The notes: generated by a model from the sequence alone, not told the origin. 64,000 nucleotides of DNA from Cordylochernes scorpioides (GCA_030710605.1 CP092877.1:74626524-74690523); one strand, 5' to 3'. Shown: positions 23,340-33,465, counted from the first letter of the stretch. Made by a program: numbers and translations.

Positions 23340-23890
23340 ATAAATAATAATATGTTTGCGAACCTTAGGGACAACCTTGGTAGAATTATAACAGAATTCT
23401 TATAGAGAAGAATGATTTAATCTCTGATGTTCTATATCAAGGATGGCCAATCAGCATGTGAGCCAAGTTTCAGAATTACAAGGTTGTTCCAAAAGTTGGT
23501 AAACACTTTAAAACTATAAATTATAATCATAATATGTTTACGAACTTTTGGGATAAACTTATAATTCTGAAACTTGACCCACTTGCTGTTGGCCACCCTT
23601 AATATAGAACATCAGAGATTAAATCATTCTTCAATACTGTTATAATTTTACCAAGGTTACCATAATTACCAAGGTTGTTCCAAAAGTTCGTAAACATATT
23701 ATGATTTATATTTTGCAAGTGTTTACGAGCGTTTAGGACAACTTTGGTAATTATGGTAACCTTGGTAAAATTATAACAGAATTCTTATAGAAGAATGATT
23801 TAATCTCTGATGTTCTATATTAAGGGTGGCCAACAGCAATGGGTCAAGTTTCAGAATTACAAGGTTATTCTAAAAGTTCGTAAACACAAA
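23340..23890. repeat. Family L inverted-repeat elements
   Basis: Several segments with ends like AAGGTTGTCCCAAAAGTTCG and an inner TTTACGAACTTTTGGGACAA, in opposing orientations around the shared middle ATTAAATCATTCTTC. The ends resemble mariner-type termini. It looks like overlapping or nested copies. No coding sequence. Confidence 0.65.
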
Positions 23891-23999
23891 ATACAGTTAA
23901 ACCTGTCTATAGCGCCCCCCTCTTAGGACTCACCAAAATAGGGTGCTATAGAGAGGGGGTGATATAGACAGGTCACTTTTAATGGTAAAATGTTTACAT

Positions 24000-24300
24000 T
24001 TTAATCTATATAATACAATATAATACGGCTTGTGATTGTAAAACGACATTTGAAATACTATCCCGCATGTGTTTCTTTTCAACGAAAATTCAAAATTTAT
24101 TTGAAGGAGAAATAACGATTATTTCTAACCTTTTGGATGAGGTATGAAAGGGTGAATTGTGAAGAGTAACGATAAACAGAAAAAATAAAGTGTCCAGGGA
24201 TGGGAATCGAACCCACAGTGTTCCGCTTACCGGGCAGATGCCATGTCCACTAGGCTACCCTGGATATATTTTTCCGTTAGTAAATAATACATAAAGTAAT
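24000..24300 (-). mobile_element. tRNA-derived SINE, family I
   Basis: Read on the minus strand: a tRNA-like head (24193-24264), a body of about 170 bp (ends GAAAAGAAACACATGCGGG-type sequence), and a tail of ATTATATTGTATTA repeats. A second tail-proximal copy without the tRNA head lies directly beside it (24300-24465). Other copies or fragments lie at 27600, 45045, 47458, 52775 and 58390. Confidence 0.85.
24193..24264 (-). tRNA. tRNA-like head of SINE (anticodon position GGT)
   Basis: A 72-nt cloverleaf can be drawn: acceptor TCCAGGG/CCCTGGA (seven pairs), A box TAGCCTAGTGG, anticodon stem TCTGC/GCGGA with loop CCGGTAA, B box GGGTTCGATTCCC. The anticodon would read GGT (threonine). Position 33 is C, not the invariant U, and the same unit recurs as a SINE head, so I do not call a working tRNA gene. 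The A and B boxes are intact and could drive RNA polymerase III. Confidence 0.75.
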
Positions 24301-24589
24301 TTATAATACAATATAATATAATGCGGCTTGTGATTGTAAAACGACATTTGAAAATTATCCCGCAGGTGTTTCTTTTCAACGAAAATTCAAAATCAATTTC
24401 AAGGAGAAATAACGATTATTTCTAACCTTTTGGATGAGGTATGAAAGGGTGAATTGTGAAGAGTAAAATCGGGCGCTATAGAGAGGAAGGCGCTATCTAG
24501 AGGGGGCGCTATAGACAGGTTTAACTGTATAAATCATATGTTTACGAAGAAGGTTTGTGACAACCTTATATTCAGTATAATTGCCGGCG

Positions 24590-24990
24590 GGCAACACAAT
24601 AAACCCACCATGCGATAAATCGACCAACCCCAGGAGATCCCATTAAAACAGTTTTATTGGGTCCTTGATACCATTAGTATAAGTCACTTCTCCATCAATT
24701 CTCATTTGTTGCCATGGTGATAACTAATTGAACTCTGTGTGGTTTTAAAAATTATCATCATTTCTAAGCAAAGTTGGGATCTTTTTTGGTTGTTACGTAA
24801 TTTTTGGATTATCGTGTGAGTTAATCCTTCCAGGGATTTGCTTCCTTGTTATCGAATTGTTCCTTAATTCGCTTCTGATTAGGAAGACCTGACGATTGAA
24901 TTTTAAACTTTCCCAGAAACTTGAGATTACGGGGAAGATTAACCAAGTTTTACGTCGACAAATACCCAACTTTAGGAAGGAATTTATCGC
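24590..24990. promoter_or_regulatory. Unique island with paired Bicoid-class sites
   Basis: Single-copy stretch with GGATTA at 24806 and TAATCC at 24822 separated by ten bases, plus TGATTAGG near 24878. Short overlapping frames have no domains. A K50 homeodomain such as Pitx binds TAATCC, so self-regulation is a possibility only. Confidence 0.3.
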
Positions 24991-25269
24991 ATTTATTTAA
25001 TTAGTAAAGAGGTTTAAAGTTCCCAAACAAAGTTTTGTTCAGATGGGGGATTTGAACCTGGATTCTCTATACCAAAGACTGTCTTTGTTGAGATGTCGCT
25101 TTCATGTTATGTCCAATCCCACGGGCTTTATTTCAACATCTCGATTGGTGTTTGAAGGAAGTCTCTAATAAACAAGGGAGATATATTTGTATTGAGTCTA
25201 GACAAATTCTTGTCAACGTTTTTAAGATTGTCATTGTCCATTGTCCATGGTCAAATGCTACCGCCTGGA

Positions 25270-26100
25270 AAGAATAAAGGACAGGTCCAACAGTGTCTTG
25301 GACAGGTTCGTGTTTTAAGGACAAGTCCGTTTTGTAAGGACAGGTCCAACTGTGTCTTGGACAGGTCCGTGTTTTAAGGACAAGTCCTTTTTGTAAGGAC
25401 AGGTCCGTGTTTTAAGGACAAGTCCGTATTGTAAGGACAGGTTTTTGTTATAAGGACAGGTTCGTGTTGTACGGACAAATCCTTGTTATAAGGACAGGTC
25501 CGTGTTGTAAGGACAGGTCCGTGTTGTAAGGACAGGTCCGGGTTATAAGGACAGGTCCGGGTTATAAGGACAGGTCCGTGTTGTACGGACAGGTCCGTGT
25601 TGTACGGACAGGTCCGTATTGTAAGGACAGGTCCGTGTTGTACGGACAGGTCCGTGTTGTACGGACAGGTCCGTGTTGTAAGGACAGGTCCGAGTTGTAA
25701 GGAAGGTCCGTGTTGTAAGGACAGGTCCGGGTTATAAGGACAGGTCCGTGTTGTAAGTACAGGTCCAACTGTGTCTTGGACAAGTCCTTGTTATAAGGAC
25801 AGGTCCGTGTTGTAAGGACAGGTCCGTGTTGTAAAGACAGGTCCGTGTTGCACGGACAGGCCCGTGTTGTAAGGACAGGTCCGTGTTGTAAAGACAGGTC
25901 CGTGTTGCACGGACAGGCCCGTGTTGTAAGGACAGGTCCGTGTTGTAAGGACAGGTCCGTGATGTAAGGACAGGTCCGGGTTATAAGGACAGGTCCAACT
26001 GTGTCTTGGACAGGTCCTTGTTATAAGGACAGGTCCGTGTTGTAAGGACAGGTCCGTGTTGTAAGGAAAGGTCCTTGTTATAAGGAAAGGTCCAACACTG
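25270..26100. repeat. 19-bp satellite
   Basis: About 40 copies of AGGACAGGTCCGTGTTGTA with variants (CTTGTTATA, GGGTTATA) and a recurring longer variant containing CAACTGTGTCTTGG every several units. The variant spacing suggests higher-order amplification. Confidence 0.92.
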
Positions 26101-26149
26101 TCTTAGACGTTATCGCCATATAATTAATTATGTCTAAACTGACCATGTA

Positions 26150-26450
26150 ATTATTGTTTGCGGAAGAGCATTGCTCGATGCAATATGTAATTCTGCTGTC
26201 CTACAAGCTTATGTTCATATTTGATTGACTACCATTTCTGAGAGTCCACTCTTCATTGCAGAATATATAAGCAGAATCGTCTAATACAGTATTAGAGATC
26301 TAAGAAGTGGTCTGGTAGATTAAATTGGCTAAACCGCCAATGTCTGCCAATAATTCAAACCCTCCCAATATTTTTTCATCGCATTAAGAACAGTAGACGT
26401 TTTTTTTTTATGTTTAAAAAGAAACATACATGCTTTATAATGCTTCCATT
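26150..26450 (-). repeat. Family A element, reverse copy
   Basis: Carries GCGGAAGAGCATTGCTCG, CTGCTGTCCTACAAGCTTATG and the GAACAGTAGACG end. The central GGGAGGG stem region is damaged (CCGCCAATGTC). Confidence 0.75.
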
Positions 26451-26529
26451 TATTGTATATATTTATGATTATATAGAAATTTTACACAAATAAATTTACT
26501 GGCAATGCGCTTCTTTTAAATATCATCAA

Positions 26530-26870
26530 ATATTATCTCTACAGACCTTACTGCAATGATATGAGTTATTGAATGAGAGGGCTTGGCTCATCAGTAGTGA
26601 ACCCTCTCAGCGGTTTTGCCAAATTAATCTCTAGACCGCTCTACTATTGTATTGGATTATTTTGGAATATACCTTGTATTTTCTATGGAAGGCAGCTTAG
26701 GGGTGTTTAGTGAACTATGGACAAAACAATCCAATACAATAGTAGAGCGGTCTAGAGATTAATTTGGCGAAACCGCTGAGAGGGTTCACTACTCATTCAA
26801 TAACTCATATCATTGCAGTAAGGTCTGTAGAGATAATATTTGATGATATTTAAAAGAAACGCATTGCCAG
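26530..26870. repeat. Family A foldback, GAGAGGG subfamily
   Basis: Two arms head to head around a short centre near 26700. The left arm's internal stem is GAGAGGG with CCCTCTC, a two-sided change from the GGGAGGG/CCCTCCC of other copies. The outer ends ACAGACCTTACTGCAATG and CATTGCAGTAAGGTCTGT are exact complements. Confidence 0.85.
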
Positions 26871-27004
26871 TAAATTTATTTGTGTAAAATTTTAACGATA
26901 GATGGAAATTAAATTTACTAATATATATAGAAATTGTAGATATTGCATGCATGGTAAGAAAACATGTCGTTAAACTATGGTAGACACTTCTATTTATGTA
27001 AAGT

Positions 27005-27190
27005 CGAGTGATGTGTCAATTTGTCCTTCCATCAGTCGATGTCACCCGTCCGTCTACCATGGATCAATGCAGCCTCCATCTGGACTCCCGCGGGACTCGC
27101 CGTTGACATATCACGAACTGACACCGGGTCAAACGTCACGGAGCGTGCGACAGCGCGGATTATCGTCTGCGCCTTAATTTCCCCCGTGTT
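27005..27190. promoter_or_regulatory. GC-rich unique island with a GGATTA site
   Basis: Single-copy, with GGATTA at 27157 and a CpG-rich middle. It adjoins a pyrimidine-rich AT stretch up to 27400 that has only low-complexity frames. Candidate noncoding element; not proven. Confidence 0.25.
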
Positions 27191-27589
27191 GCCAGACCCT
27201 TTTCTTTCTTTTTTTTTTTCAATTTGTGCCTTTTTCTCTAATATTTTCTTCGGTGTTATCTACTCTAATCAATCCTCTGTGATTTCTTCCTTTTTTTTTA
27301 ACAATTTCATCTTTTCTTCATTTTGTTTACTCCTCTTCCAATTTTTCCCTCATCTTTCTATCTTCTCATGGCTGTTATTGGCTTTATTTACAGGGAAATC
27401 TTAAATTTACTTTAGATATTTATTTATTTATAACATACATACTCTTTCTTTCTCCGCATAACTATATGCTCTGAAATAAGGTTCTGTCTAACGAATATGG
27501 TTTCAATAAATGTGTTTATCATCATGAAAAAGTTTATGACTGTTCTCTTTACGGCCTAAAATTATTGTAAATATATATGTATTGAAAAA

Positions 27590-27815
27590 GGACATTTGAA
27601 AATTATCCCGGGGATTCCCATCTCTGGACACTTTTATTTTTCCGTTTATCATTACTCTTCACAATTCATTCATTCAAACCTCATCCCTAAGGTTAGAAAT
27701 AATCATTATTTCTCCTTGGAATAAATTTAGATTTTTCGTTGAATAGAAACACATGCGGGATAATTTTCAAATGTCGTTTTACAATCACAAGCCGCATTAT
27801 ATTGTATTATATATA
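27590..27815 (+). mobile_element. Family I SINE, head truncated
   Basis: Plus-strand copy starting within the T arm (GGGGATTCCCATCTCTGGAC) and running through the body to the ATTATATTGTATTA tail. Confidence 0.8.
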
Positions 27816-28029
27816 TATCTATTGACTTTACACTTTAAAAATGATTGGTTCTTTATATTGAGGTCTGTTATATTAAAAAGACACTTGATGATGAGTTGAA
27901 GAAAAGAGGACACTTTAGATATGATTGGACACCAATATAGAAATTTGTTATATAGAAATTTAATTTAATAAAGTTTAATAATATCAAATATGGAGACATA
28001 TCCCTGATATATATATTAAATTCAAAAGA

Positions 28030-28160
28030 CAAAAACCTCTCGCAATCAGTATCTTTTATTATTACAAATAACGGACGCTAGCTTTCGAACAATTAGTTCT
28101 TCAACGGGCGTTTTTACAAAACGAAATCAGATTCTTATTAATATATATAGAGGTAATAGA
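28030..28160 (-). repeat. Family N hammerhead-like hairpin element
   Basis: Minus strand: CGTTGAAGAAC, loop, GTTC, GAAA, GCTAGCGTC. The GAAC/GTTC stem followed directly by GAAA and a GCTAGC palindrome resembles stem II, GAAA and stem III of a hammerhead, but the CUGAUGA box is not recognisable. Related copies are at 35.69-35.94 kb. Confidence 0.4.
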
Positions 28161-28339
28161 AAAAATATATACAAATATTCGCTCAAAGATATGCTAAAAA
28201 GGTAAATTAGAGAATTGAATATGCTAAAAAGGTAAATTATGCGCAAGTTTTTTGATCTTAGAATGATATATATATGTTATAATATTCGGAAATATATAAA
28301 TAAAATGTCAATTGAAAAAGCCCTGTACGATTTATAAAT

Positions 28340-28505
28340 GAATAAAACAAAGCATCAAGGGCTGCGTATCTTTATTAGAACAAATATATACGAGCTTTCG
28401 GGTACATAATTCCTGTAGAAGGGCGTATGTGCCCGAAAGCTCGTATATATTTGTTCTAATAAAGATACGCAGCCTTTGATGCTTTGTTTTATTCATTTAT
28501 AAATA
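28340..28505. repeat. Foldback of a hammerhead-like element
   Basis: Two arms of about 70 bp, each running from the AAAGATACGCAGCC end (28360 side and 28465 side) into a core in the middle. The right core reads CTGTAGAA, GGGC, GTATGT, GCCC, GAAA, GCTCGTA (28413-28445): a four-pair stem II closed by GAAA, with a degenerate first box. The left core is more decayed. Confidence 0.55.
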
Positions 28506-28662
28506 AAATGGCCTGTGAGGGAGTACAAGGAAAGAGGGAAGGGGTAAAAAACAACCCCCTTGGTAAACAAGAGTCAAGAGAGAAAATAGAAGTAACCCGG
28601 CTCCTTGAGCGTAAATCGCCAACTACCCGGGTTGTACAGCTACAGTCTAGAGGAGAAGTCTA

Positions 28663-28688
28663 GTCATGGGGGGGGGGGGGGGGGGGGA
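28663..28688. repeat. Poly-G tract
   Basis: An uninterrupted run of about 24 G. It could form G-quadruplex structure and is a likely site of assembly error. Confidence 0.9.
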
Positions 28689-28729
28689 GATTGCTGAGGT
28701 GAACCAGGTAGTTCCAGGCCGGCAGGGAG

Positions 28730-28981
28730 TCAGGAAGTAGGGGCAAGGACTGTTGGGCTGAAGTCTTGTACTCCAAGCAGCAGGGCTGTCTGTAGCCTGT
28801 GTAGCATAAAAGCTGGACAGGAGAAGAGGAGGTGATCCACAGTTTGTGACTCTTTCCGGCAGTGAGGACAGGTTGGATCTAGATTTCTATGCCAGAGCGC
28901 TAGATCTGCCAGAACGTGGCCGTGACCGGTAAGGATGGTAGTCAAGTCTTCATTCTCCCTTAGGGGATTGATCTTACTCAA
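28730..28981 (-). pseudogene. Non-LTR retrotransposon ORF2 C-terminal fragment
   Basis: An 83-residue open frame that matches the end of jockey/CR1/R1-type LINE polyproteins, after the reverse transcriptase and RNase H domains. Visible features: TGHG with a following leucine-rich stretch (residues about 17-30), then CPHC, ESQTVDHLLFSC and P (about 38-56), a C-x2-C ... H-x4-C zinc knuckle. It starts inside the domain and has no reverse transcriptase upstream (higher coordinates), so it is a 5'-truncated copy. Its likely 3' UTR runs down to about 28510, past the poly-G tract. Confidence 0.85.
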
Positions 28982-29049
28982 ATCGGTTTAAAAGCGGCTG
29001 GATGTGATAAGAAAAAGCACAGTTCTCACCGAGGTGGTATAGACACCAG

Positions 29050-29240
29050 TTGTTCTAGGGGTTGTTCTTCTATCTTTCCTCCCCGATCTATTTCCTCACG
29101 GGCCTCTGTCTCCTGTGTGTCCTTACCACCCATCACTCAACCACCACGACTGCTTCTAACCAACATGCTACACTACAGTTATCCAACAGCATAAACAACT
29201 TGACAACATATTTTAAGAGAATAAGTTTATTTTCGATTTT
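29050..29240. repeat. Dispersed repeat shared with 17.7-17.95 kb
   Basis: Shares CCACCACGACTGC, CCAACATGC and ATCCAACA with the earlier stretch. Probably the 3' region of a retroelement; class not determined. Confidence 0.45.
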
Positions 29241-29429
29241 TAAACCAAGTTTTTATTATAATATTATCTAAGGGCTCTTATATATATGTCTCTTTTTATC
29301 GAGTAAAAGATTTAAAAAAAACGCATATTTATAAAACACATTCAAATTCAATATAACGTAGTTAAACATAACATATAAACAAATACACATACACAAACAC
29401 ACATGCTTACCAAAGCAATCACACTAAAA

Positions 29430-29835
29430 CGTATATTAACACAAAGCAATAACGCGCCATCTATACATATAAAATGAAAGGATTTAAAAGCACGAATGTT
29501 TCTTTTATTCATAATACAAACCTCTTCTGTCCTTACTGCGATGAAAAAAATATATTGGGAGGGCTTGGCTCATCAGTGGTGAACCCTCCCAGCGGTTTCG
29601 TCAATTTAATCCACCAGACCGTTTCTCAGAGCTCTAATACTGTATTGGACGATTCTGCTTATAAACGCAGCACTGATGAGTGGAATCTCAGAAATGGTTT
29701 TCAAGAAAACTATGGACATAAGCTTATAGGACAGTAGAATTACATTCAAATATTTGCATCGAGCAATGCTCTTCCGCAAACAATAAAGACAAGGTCAGTT
29801 AGGCAGTAAGGACAGTAGAAGTATGTATTGTGACT
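29430..29835 (+). repeat. Family A element, near-complete copy
   Basis: Runs from GCAATAACGCGCCATCTAT through TTCTGTCCTTACTGCGATG, the GGGAGGG...CCCTCCC stem, and AGCTTATAGGACAGTAGAA, to GAGCAATGCTCTTCCGC. The 87-residue frame across it (29474-29737) is shared by other copies and could be a fossil ORF, but it lacks any known domain and is interrupted elsewhere. Confidence 0.8.
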
Positions 29836-30144
29836 AAAACACACACACACAAAAGCCTTTATTAAGACAAACTGGTCTTATAGAGGATTCTCCCCGATAT
29901 TACAAGAGAGATAGGCCTGTGAAAGTGGGGAATATACAGAAGAAGAAAAAGAAAGATTATGTAAGTATGATATATACATACACATACATATATACAACAT
30001 AACAACAAAAGTCCCCATTAAGACCCAAAGTCTTACAAATGTGACTAAAACATATACTCATACTTTATCATATTTAGAAACTATGAATAAAACAAACACA
30101 CTTACGCAAAACATAAGCATAAACCTGGCTTCTACCAAGACATG

Positions 30145-30569
30145 TCTATATACAGTTACGAGCGTCATGCGTTCTTAATAATTCTTCATCTCTGTCACCG
30201 TTTTTTTTTTTTTTTTTTTTTTGGAATGGCGCTCTCCTATTGGTTGGCTACGACAAGCCACCTTTGCCCCCCCCCCCCCCCCCCCTCCCCACTCGCTTCT
30301 TCGTTTTTGTAACTATTGTGTTGGAGCGGGTCGCTCCTTAAATAAATGCATATATTAGTTAATAACTAAATGGAATCCTCTCTTTCTTTTTCCCAGTAAG
30401 AGACGCCTACGGAAGCCAACAGTACATAGACAGATAAAGCACATAGGCTATAGTTATTAACTAATATATGCATTTATTTAAGGCGCCAATTTATAATTGT
30501 AACAAATAGTATTTGAATAAAAACATTCAATCGGGTAAAACACGGGCGTTGCCCGGGTCATTCGGCTAG
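30145..30569 (+). mobile_element. Non-autonomous Helitron
   Basis: The 3' end has the Helitron signature: a GC hairpin (ACCCGGGCG-type, ACGGGCGTTGCCCGGGT) shortly before CTAG and then T. The 5' end begins TCTATATACAG. The body holds a T run, a C run and two copies of ATATGCATTTATTTAAGG in tandem orientation with TTAGTTAATAACTA between them. The opposite-orientation copy is at 43400-43796. The base before the 5' TC is G, not the expected A, so the exact start is uncertain. It has no Rep/helicase ORF. Confidence 0.75.
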
Positions 30570-30782
30570 TGTCTCTATAAGTATCAACATTGAACTAGAG
30601 ATCCTGTCCTTGTCTGGAGAAAGACTCTCTCAAGATGGAGGAGCCATCCTTTCCTGAGAACAACTTTTTATATTTTATCATTAAATTGTTAATATATTTG
30701 TTTAATTTCTCATTAATTTTTGTAACAATTAACTAAAGTGTAAATAAAATATTTTATTTTCTTGAAAATAAAGATACTTCGG

Positions 30783-30854
30783 CCAGTAAATCTTTTTATT
30801 ACCTCGACGTTTCGACAAAAATATTTTGTCCTCGTCAGGACAAAGATTTACTGG
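30783..30854 (-). ncRNA. Hammerhead ribozyme, family M, best copy
   Basis: Self-cleaving RNA motif on the minus strand. Stem I outer helix CCAGTAAATCTTT (30854-30842) pairs perfectly over 13 bases with AAAGATTTACTGG (30795-30783), with an internal loop toward the core. Core CTGACGA (30838-30832); one extra G; stem II GACAAAA/TTTTGTC with a TAT loop (seven pairs); GAAA (30813-30810); CGTC, where ACGT forms a two-pair mini stem III and C is the cleavage-site base. This is the type I, minimal-stem-III form known from pseudo-LTRs of Penelope-like retroelements. The 3' flank TACTGGCCGAAGTATCTTTA continues into the family M body. Confidence 0.85.
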
Positions 30855-30869
30855 TATTAGTAAATTAAA

Positions 30870-31205
30870 TTTAATTGACATCTATCGTTAAAATTTAACA
30901 CAAATAAATTTACTGGCAATATGTTTCTTTTAAATATCATCAAATATTATCTCTACAGACCTTACTGCAATGATATGAGTTATTGAATGAGAGGGCTTGG
31001 CTCATCAGTAGTGAACCCTCTCAGCGGTTTCGTCATGGCGAAATGGCGAAATTGGCGAAATATGGCGAAACCGCTGAGAGGGTTCACTACTGATGAGCCA
31101 AGCCCTCTCATTCAATAACTCATATCATTGCAGTAAGGTCTGTAGAGATAATATTTGATGATATTTAAAAGAAACGCATTGACAGTAAATTTATTTTTGT
31201 GTAAA
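30870..31205. repeat. Family A foldback, compact, GAGAGGG subfamily
   Basis: Arms of about 140 bp separated by a short centre containing four GGCGAAA-like repeats near 31035-31070. Stems are GAGAGGG/CCCTCTC as in the copy at 26.5 kb. Outer flanks (AAATAAATTTACTGGCAAT, and its partner with a few mismatches) are also inverted. Confidence 0.85.
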
Positions 31206-31800
31206 ATTTACTGGTATCTTTAAATTTAAGAAATATGAATACCGGCCAGGCAGCCTCTATCTTTACGTAGTAGATTTACTGGCCGAAGTATCTTTGATTT
31301 GAAGAACTATGAATACCGGCCAGGCAGCCTCTATCTTTACGTAGTAGATTTACTGGCCGAAGTATCTTTAATTTGAAGAACTATGAATACCGGCCAGGCA
31401 GCCTCTATCTTTACGTAGTAGATTTACTGGCCGAAGTATCTTTAATTTTAAGAACTATGAATGCCGGCCAGGCAGCCTCTATCTTTACGTAGTAGATTTA
31501 CTGGCCGAAGTATCTTTAATTTTAAGAACTATGAATGCCGGCCAGGCAGCCTCTATCTTTACCTAGTAGATTTACTGGCCGAAGTATCTTTAATTTGAAG
31601 AACTATGAATGCCGGCCAGGCAGCCTCTATCTTTACGTAGTAGATTTACTTACCGAAGTATCTTTAATTTGAAGAACTATGAATGCCGGCCAGACAGCCT
31701 CTATCTTTACGTAGTAGATTTACTGGCCGAAGTATCTTTAATTTGAAGAACTATGAATACCGGCCAGGCAGCCTCTATCTTTAGCAAAATATTTGGAATT
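31206..31800 (+). repeat. 74-bp satellite derived from the ribozyme element body
   Basis: Eight units; GAATACCGGCC or GAATGCCGGCC recurs every 74 bp from 31237 to 31755. Each unit reads AGATTTACTGGCCGAAGTAT, CTTTAATTTGAAGAACTATG, AATGCCGGCCAGGCAGCCTC, TATCTTTACGTAGT. This is the sequence found directly 3' of the family M hammerheads at 30783 and 61518, without the ribozyme itself. Units differ by one to three bases. Confidence 0.93.
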
Positions 31801-31814
31801 GTATACAATACAGG

Positions 31815-32040
31815 GCAAACAAAGATATGTCGGGTCAGGAGTTAGAGGTCCCTCCAGGGAATGCCTGCCACTCCATGTTTCTCCCGGTATCATTCCAATT
31901 TTACCGTCGAGCGAATAGGCTTCTGGCTGAACGCCCGCGCGTGCATTAGTCTCGCGTCAGGAGCATGCTGTGGACGAGAGTAAGTCATCCGCTTTTTTTT
32001 TTTATTATTCCCTGCCGTATCTATCTCCATCTGTCAGTGT
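31815..32040. promoter_or_regulatory. GC-rich unique island
   Basis: Single-copy in this window; contains CTCCATGTTTCTCCCGG and GCCCGCGCGTGCATTAG. No ORF. Candidate noncoding element by composition only. Confidence 0.2.
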
Positions 32041-32044
32041 TCTG

Positions 32045-32810
32045 CCACCTGTTCGGTCTAATGGTGGAATCCAGATTGTTGGATGGTCAGTGAGGTTGTA
32101 CTTGTAGAAATTTGAATGTCCTTTGGAAAGATGGGTTAAGGATTTTGGATAGTAAAACAGATGTGTTACTTCACGATTTGCTTATATATATATATGAATT
32201 GGTATTCGTTATTGCATATCATGCTACATGTTCTTTTTCCGCTCAATATAGGCTGAATCCATATTGTTGGACATCTAGTGAGGTTGTACTTATGGACATT
32301 TGGATGTCCTTTGGAAAGATGGGGTAAGGATTTTGGATAGTAAAACAGATGTGTTACTTCTCATGATATTGATTGGTATTCGTTATTGAAGATCATTCCA
32401 TGTGTTCTTGTTCAGCTCAATATTGGCTGAATCTTGATTGTGGAATGTTGAAAGTCCAGTGAGGTTGTACTTATGGACATTTGGATGTCCTTTGGAAAGA
32501 TGGGTTGATAATTTTGGATAGTAAAAACATGATTGGATAGATGTGTTACTTCACGATTCACTTGTTTATATATTAATTGGTATTATAGTTATTGCAGATC
32601 GTGCCACGTGTTCTCGTTCCGCTCAATATAGGCTGAATCCTGTCGTCCAGTGAGGTTCAACTTATGAAGTCTTGGATGTCCATTGAAAAGATGAGATAAG
32701 AATTTGTTTGGATAGTAAAACAGATGTTTTATATCTCGATTTACTGTTTATATATTGATTGGTATTCGTTATTTCAGATCATTCCACGTGTTCTTGTTGT
32801 GGATGGACAA
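32045..32810 (+). repeat. Irregular tandem repeat, units of about 170-205 bp
   Basis: About four diverged units marked by GCTCAATATAGGCTGAATCC (32241, 32415, 32621) and TGGATGTCCTTTGGAAAGAT. Unit length varies through AT indels. The open frames here are incidental. Confidence 0.8.
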
Positions 32811-33030
32811 AACTTAAAGGAAGTTGTACCTTTTAACATGTATATCGGGATTCAGACAATAACTCTGAAAGATATTAAAGTGACCTTTATTGAAGACACG
32901 AGATAACCAAGTGTGAATATACACTCATGGACAAAACTTAACGAAGTTGTACCTTTCAGCATATATATCGGGATTCAGACAATAACTCTGAAAGATATTA
33001 CAGTGATCTTTATTGAAGACACACGAGATA
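32808..33030 (+). repeat. Family B, two 118-bp-type units
   Basis: Two direct copies ending GATAACCAAGTGTGAA and GAGATAA, with the GGACAAAACTTAA terminus starting each. Confidence 0.85.
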
Positions 33031-33129
33031 ATTCCTAAAACTTCGTATTTTGAAAATCATCATAAGTGCAGAAAAATCTTTCTTTCCGTTTATCCTTACA
33101 ACAAATGGCTTCAGTAAATACATTGTGGC

Positions 33130-33465
33130 CAGCTCCTACTGATCAAGACAGCCGAGACGACGGATGTAGTTGACAAAAAAAAAAAAAAAGATGCACGCTT
33201 GGCACCTTCCCCGTATCGATAACTTATCTTGAGATAAGTAGAGTGAAGTCGGGGTGTGTCGTGCGTATCTGGCCTCATTGTCACTTCAAGTGATAATGTC
33301 TCTTGGGGGTAAAAAACGGGAGATTGTGGCTTGATTTAACTTCTTGAACATCCTGATCAATATAGCAGCCCCATACAGGAATCCTGATATCGACTATGCT
33401 CTTACAGAGAATCCATGGTAAATGTCTTACCTCCAATTTGCCCAGATTAATCTATTTATAGGCAC
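33130..33465. other. Unique sequence with a GC-rich core, no gene seen
   Basis: Includes an inverted motif ATAACTTATCTTGAGATAAG near 33218 and moderately GC-rich single-copy sequence. It may be regulatory, but I see no gene. Confidence 0.25.

Larger units (their letters stand above)
23892..24529. mobile_element. Miniature element C copy 2, interrupted by SINE copies
   Basis: Begins TACAGTTAAACCTGTCTATA and ends CAGGTTTAACTGTA with TA borders. The middle (about 24000-24465) is occupied by two family I SINE copies, so this copy is roughly 450 bp longer than copy 1. The nesting dates the SINE insertion after the element. Confidence 0.75.

Noticed and set aside
24193-24264. Functional tRNA-Thr(GGT) gene
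   Set aside because: Position 33 is C, no terminator run follows the acceptor, and the same unit with its body recurs as a SINE.
29474-29737. 87-aa ORF in family A as a conserved gene
   Set aside because: The frame recurs only because the repeat recurs; other copies carry stops and frameshifts, and no domain is evident. A fossil element ORF remains possible.
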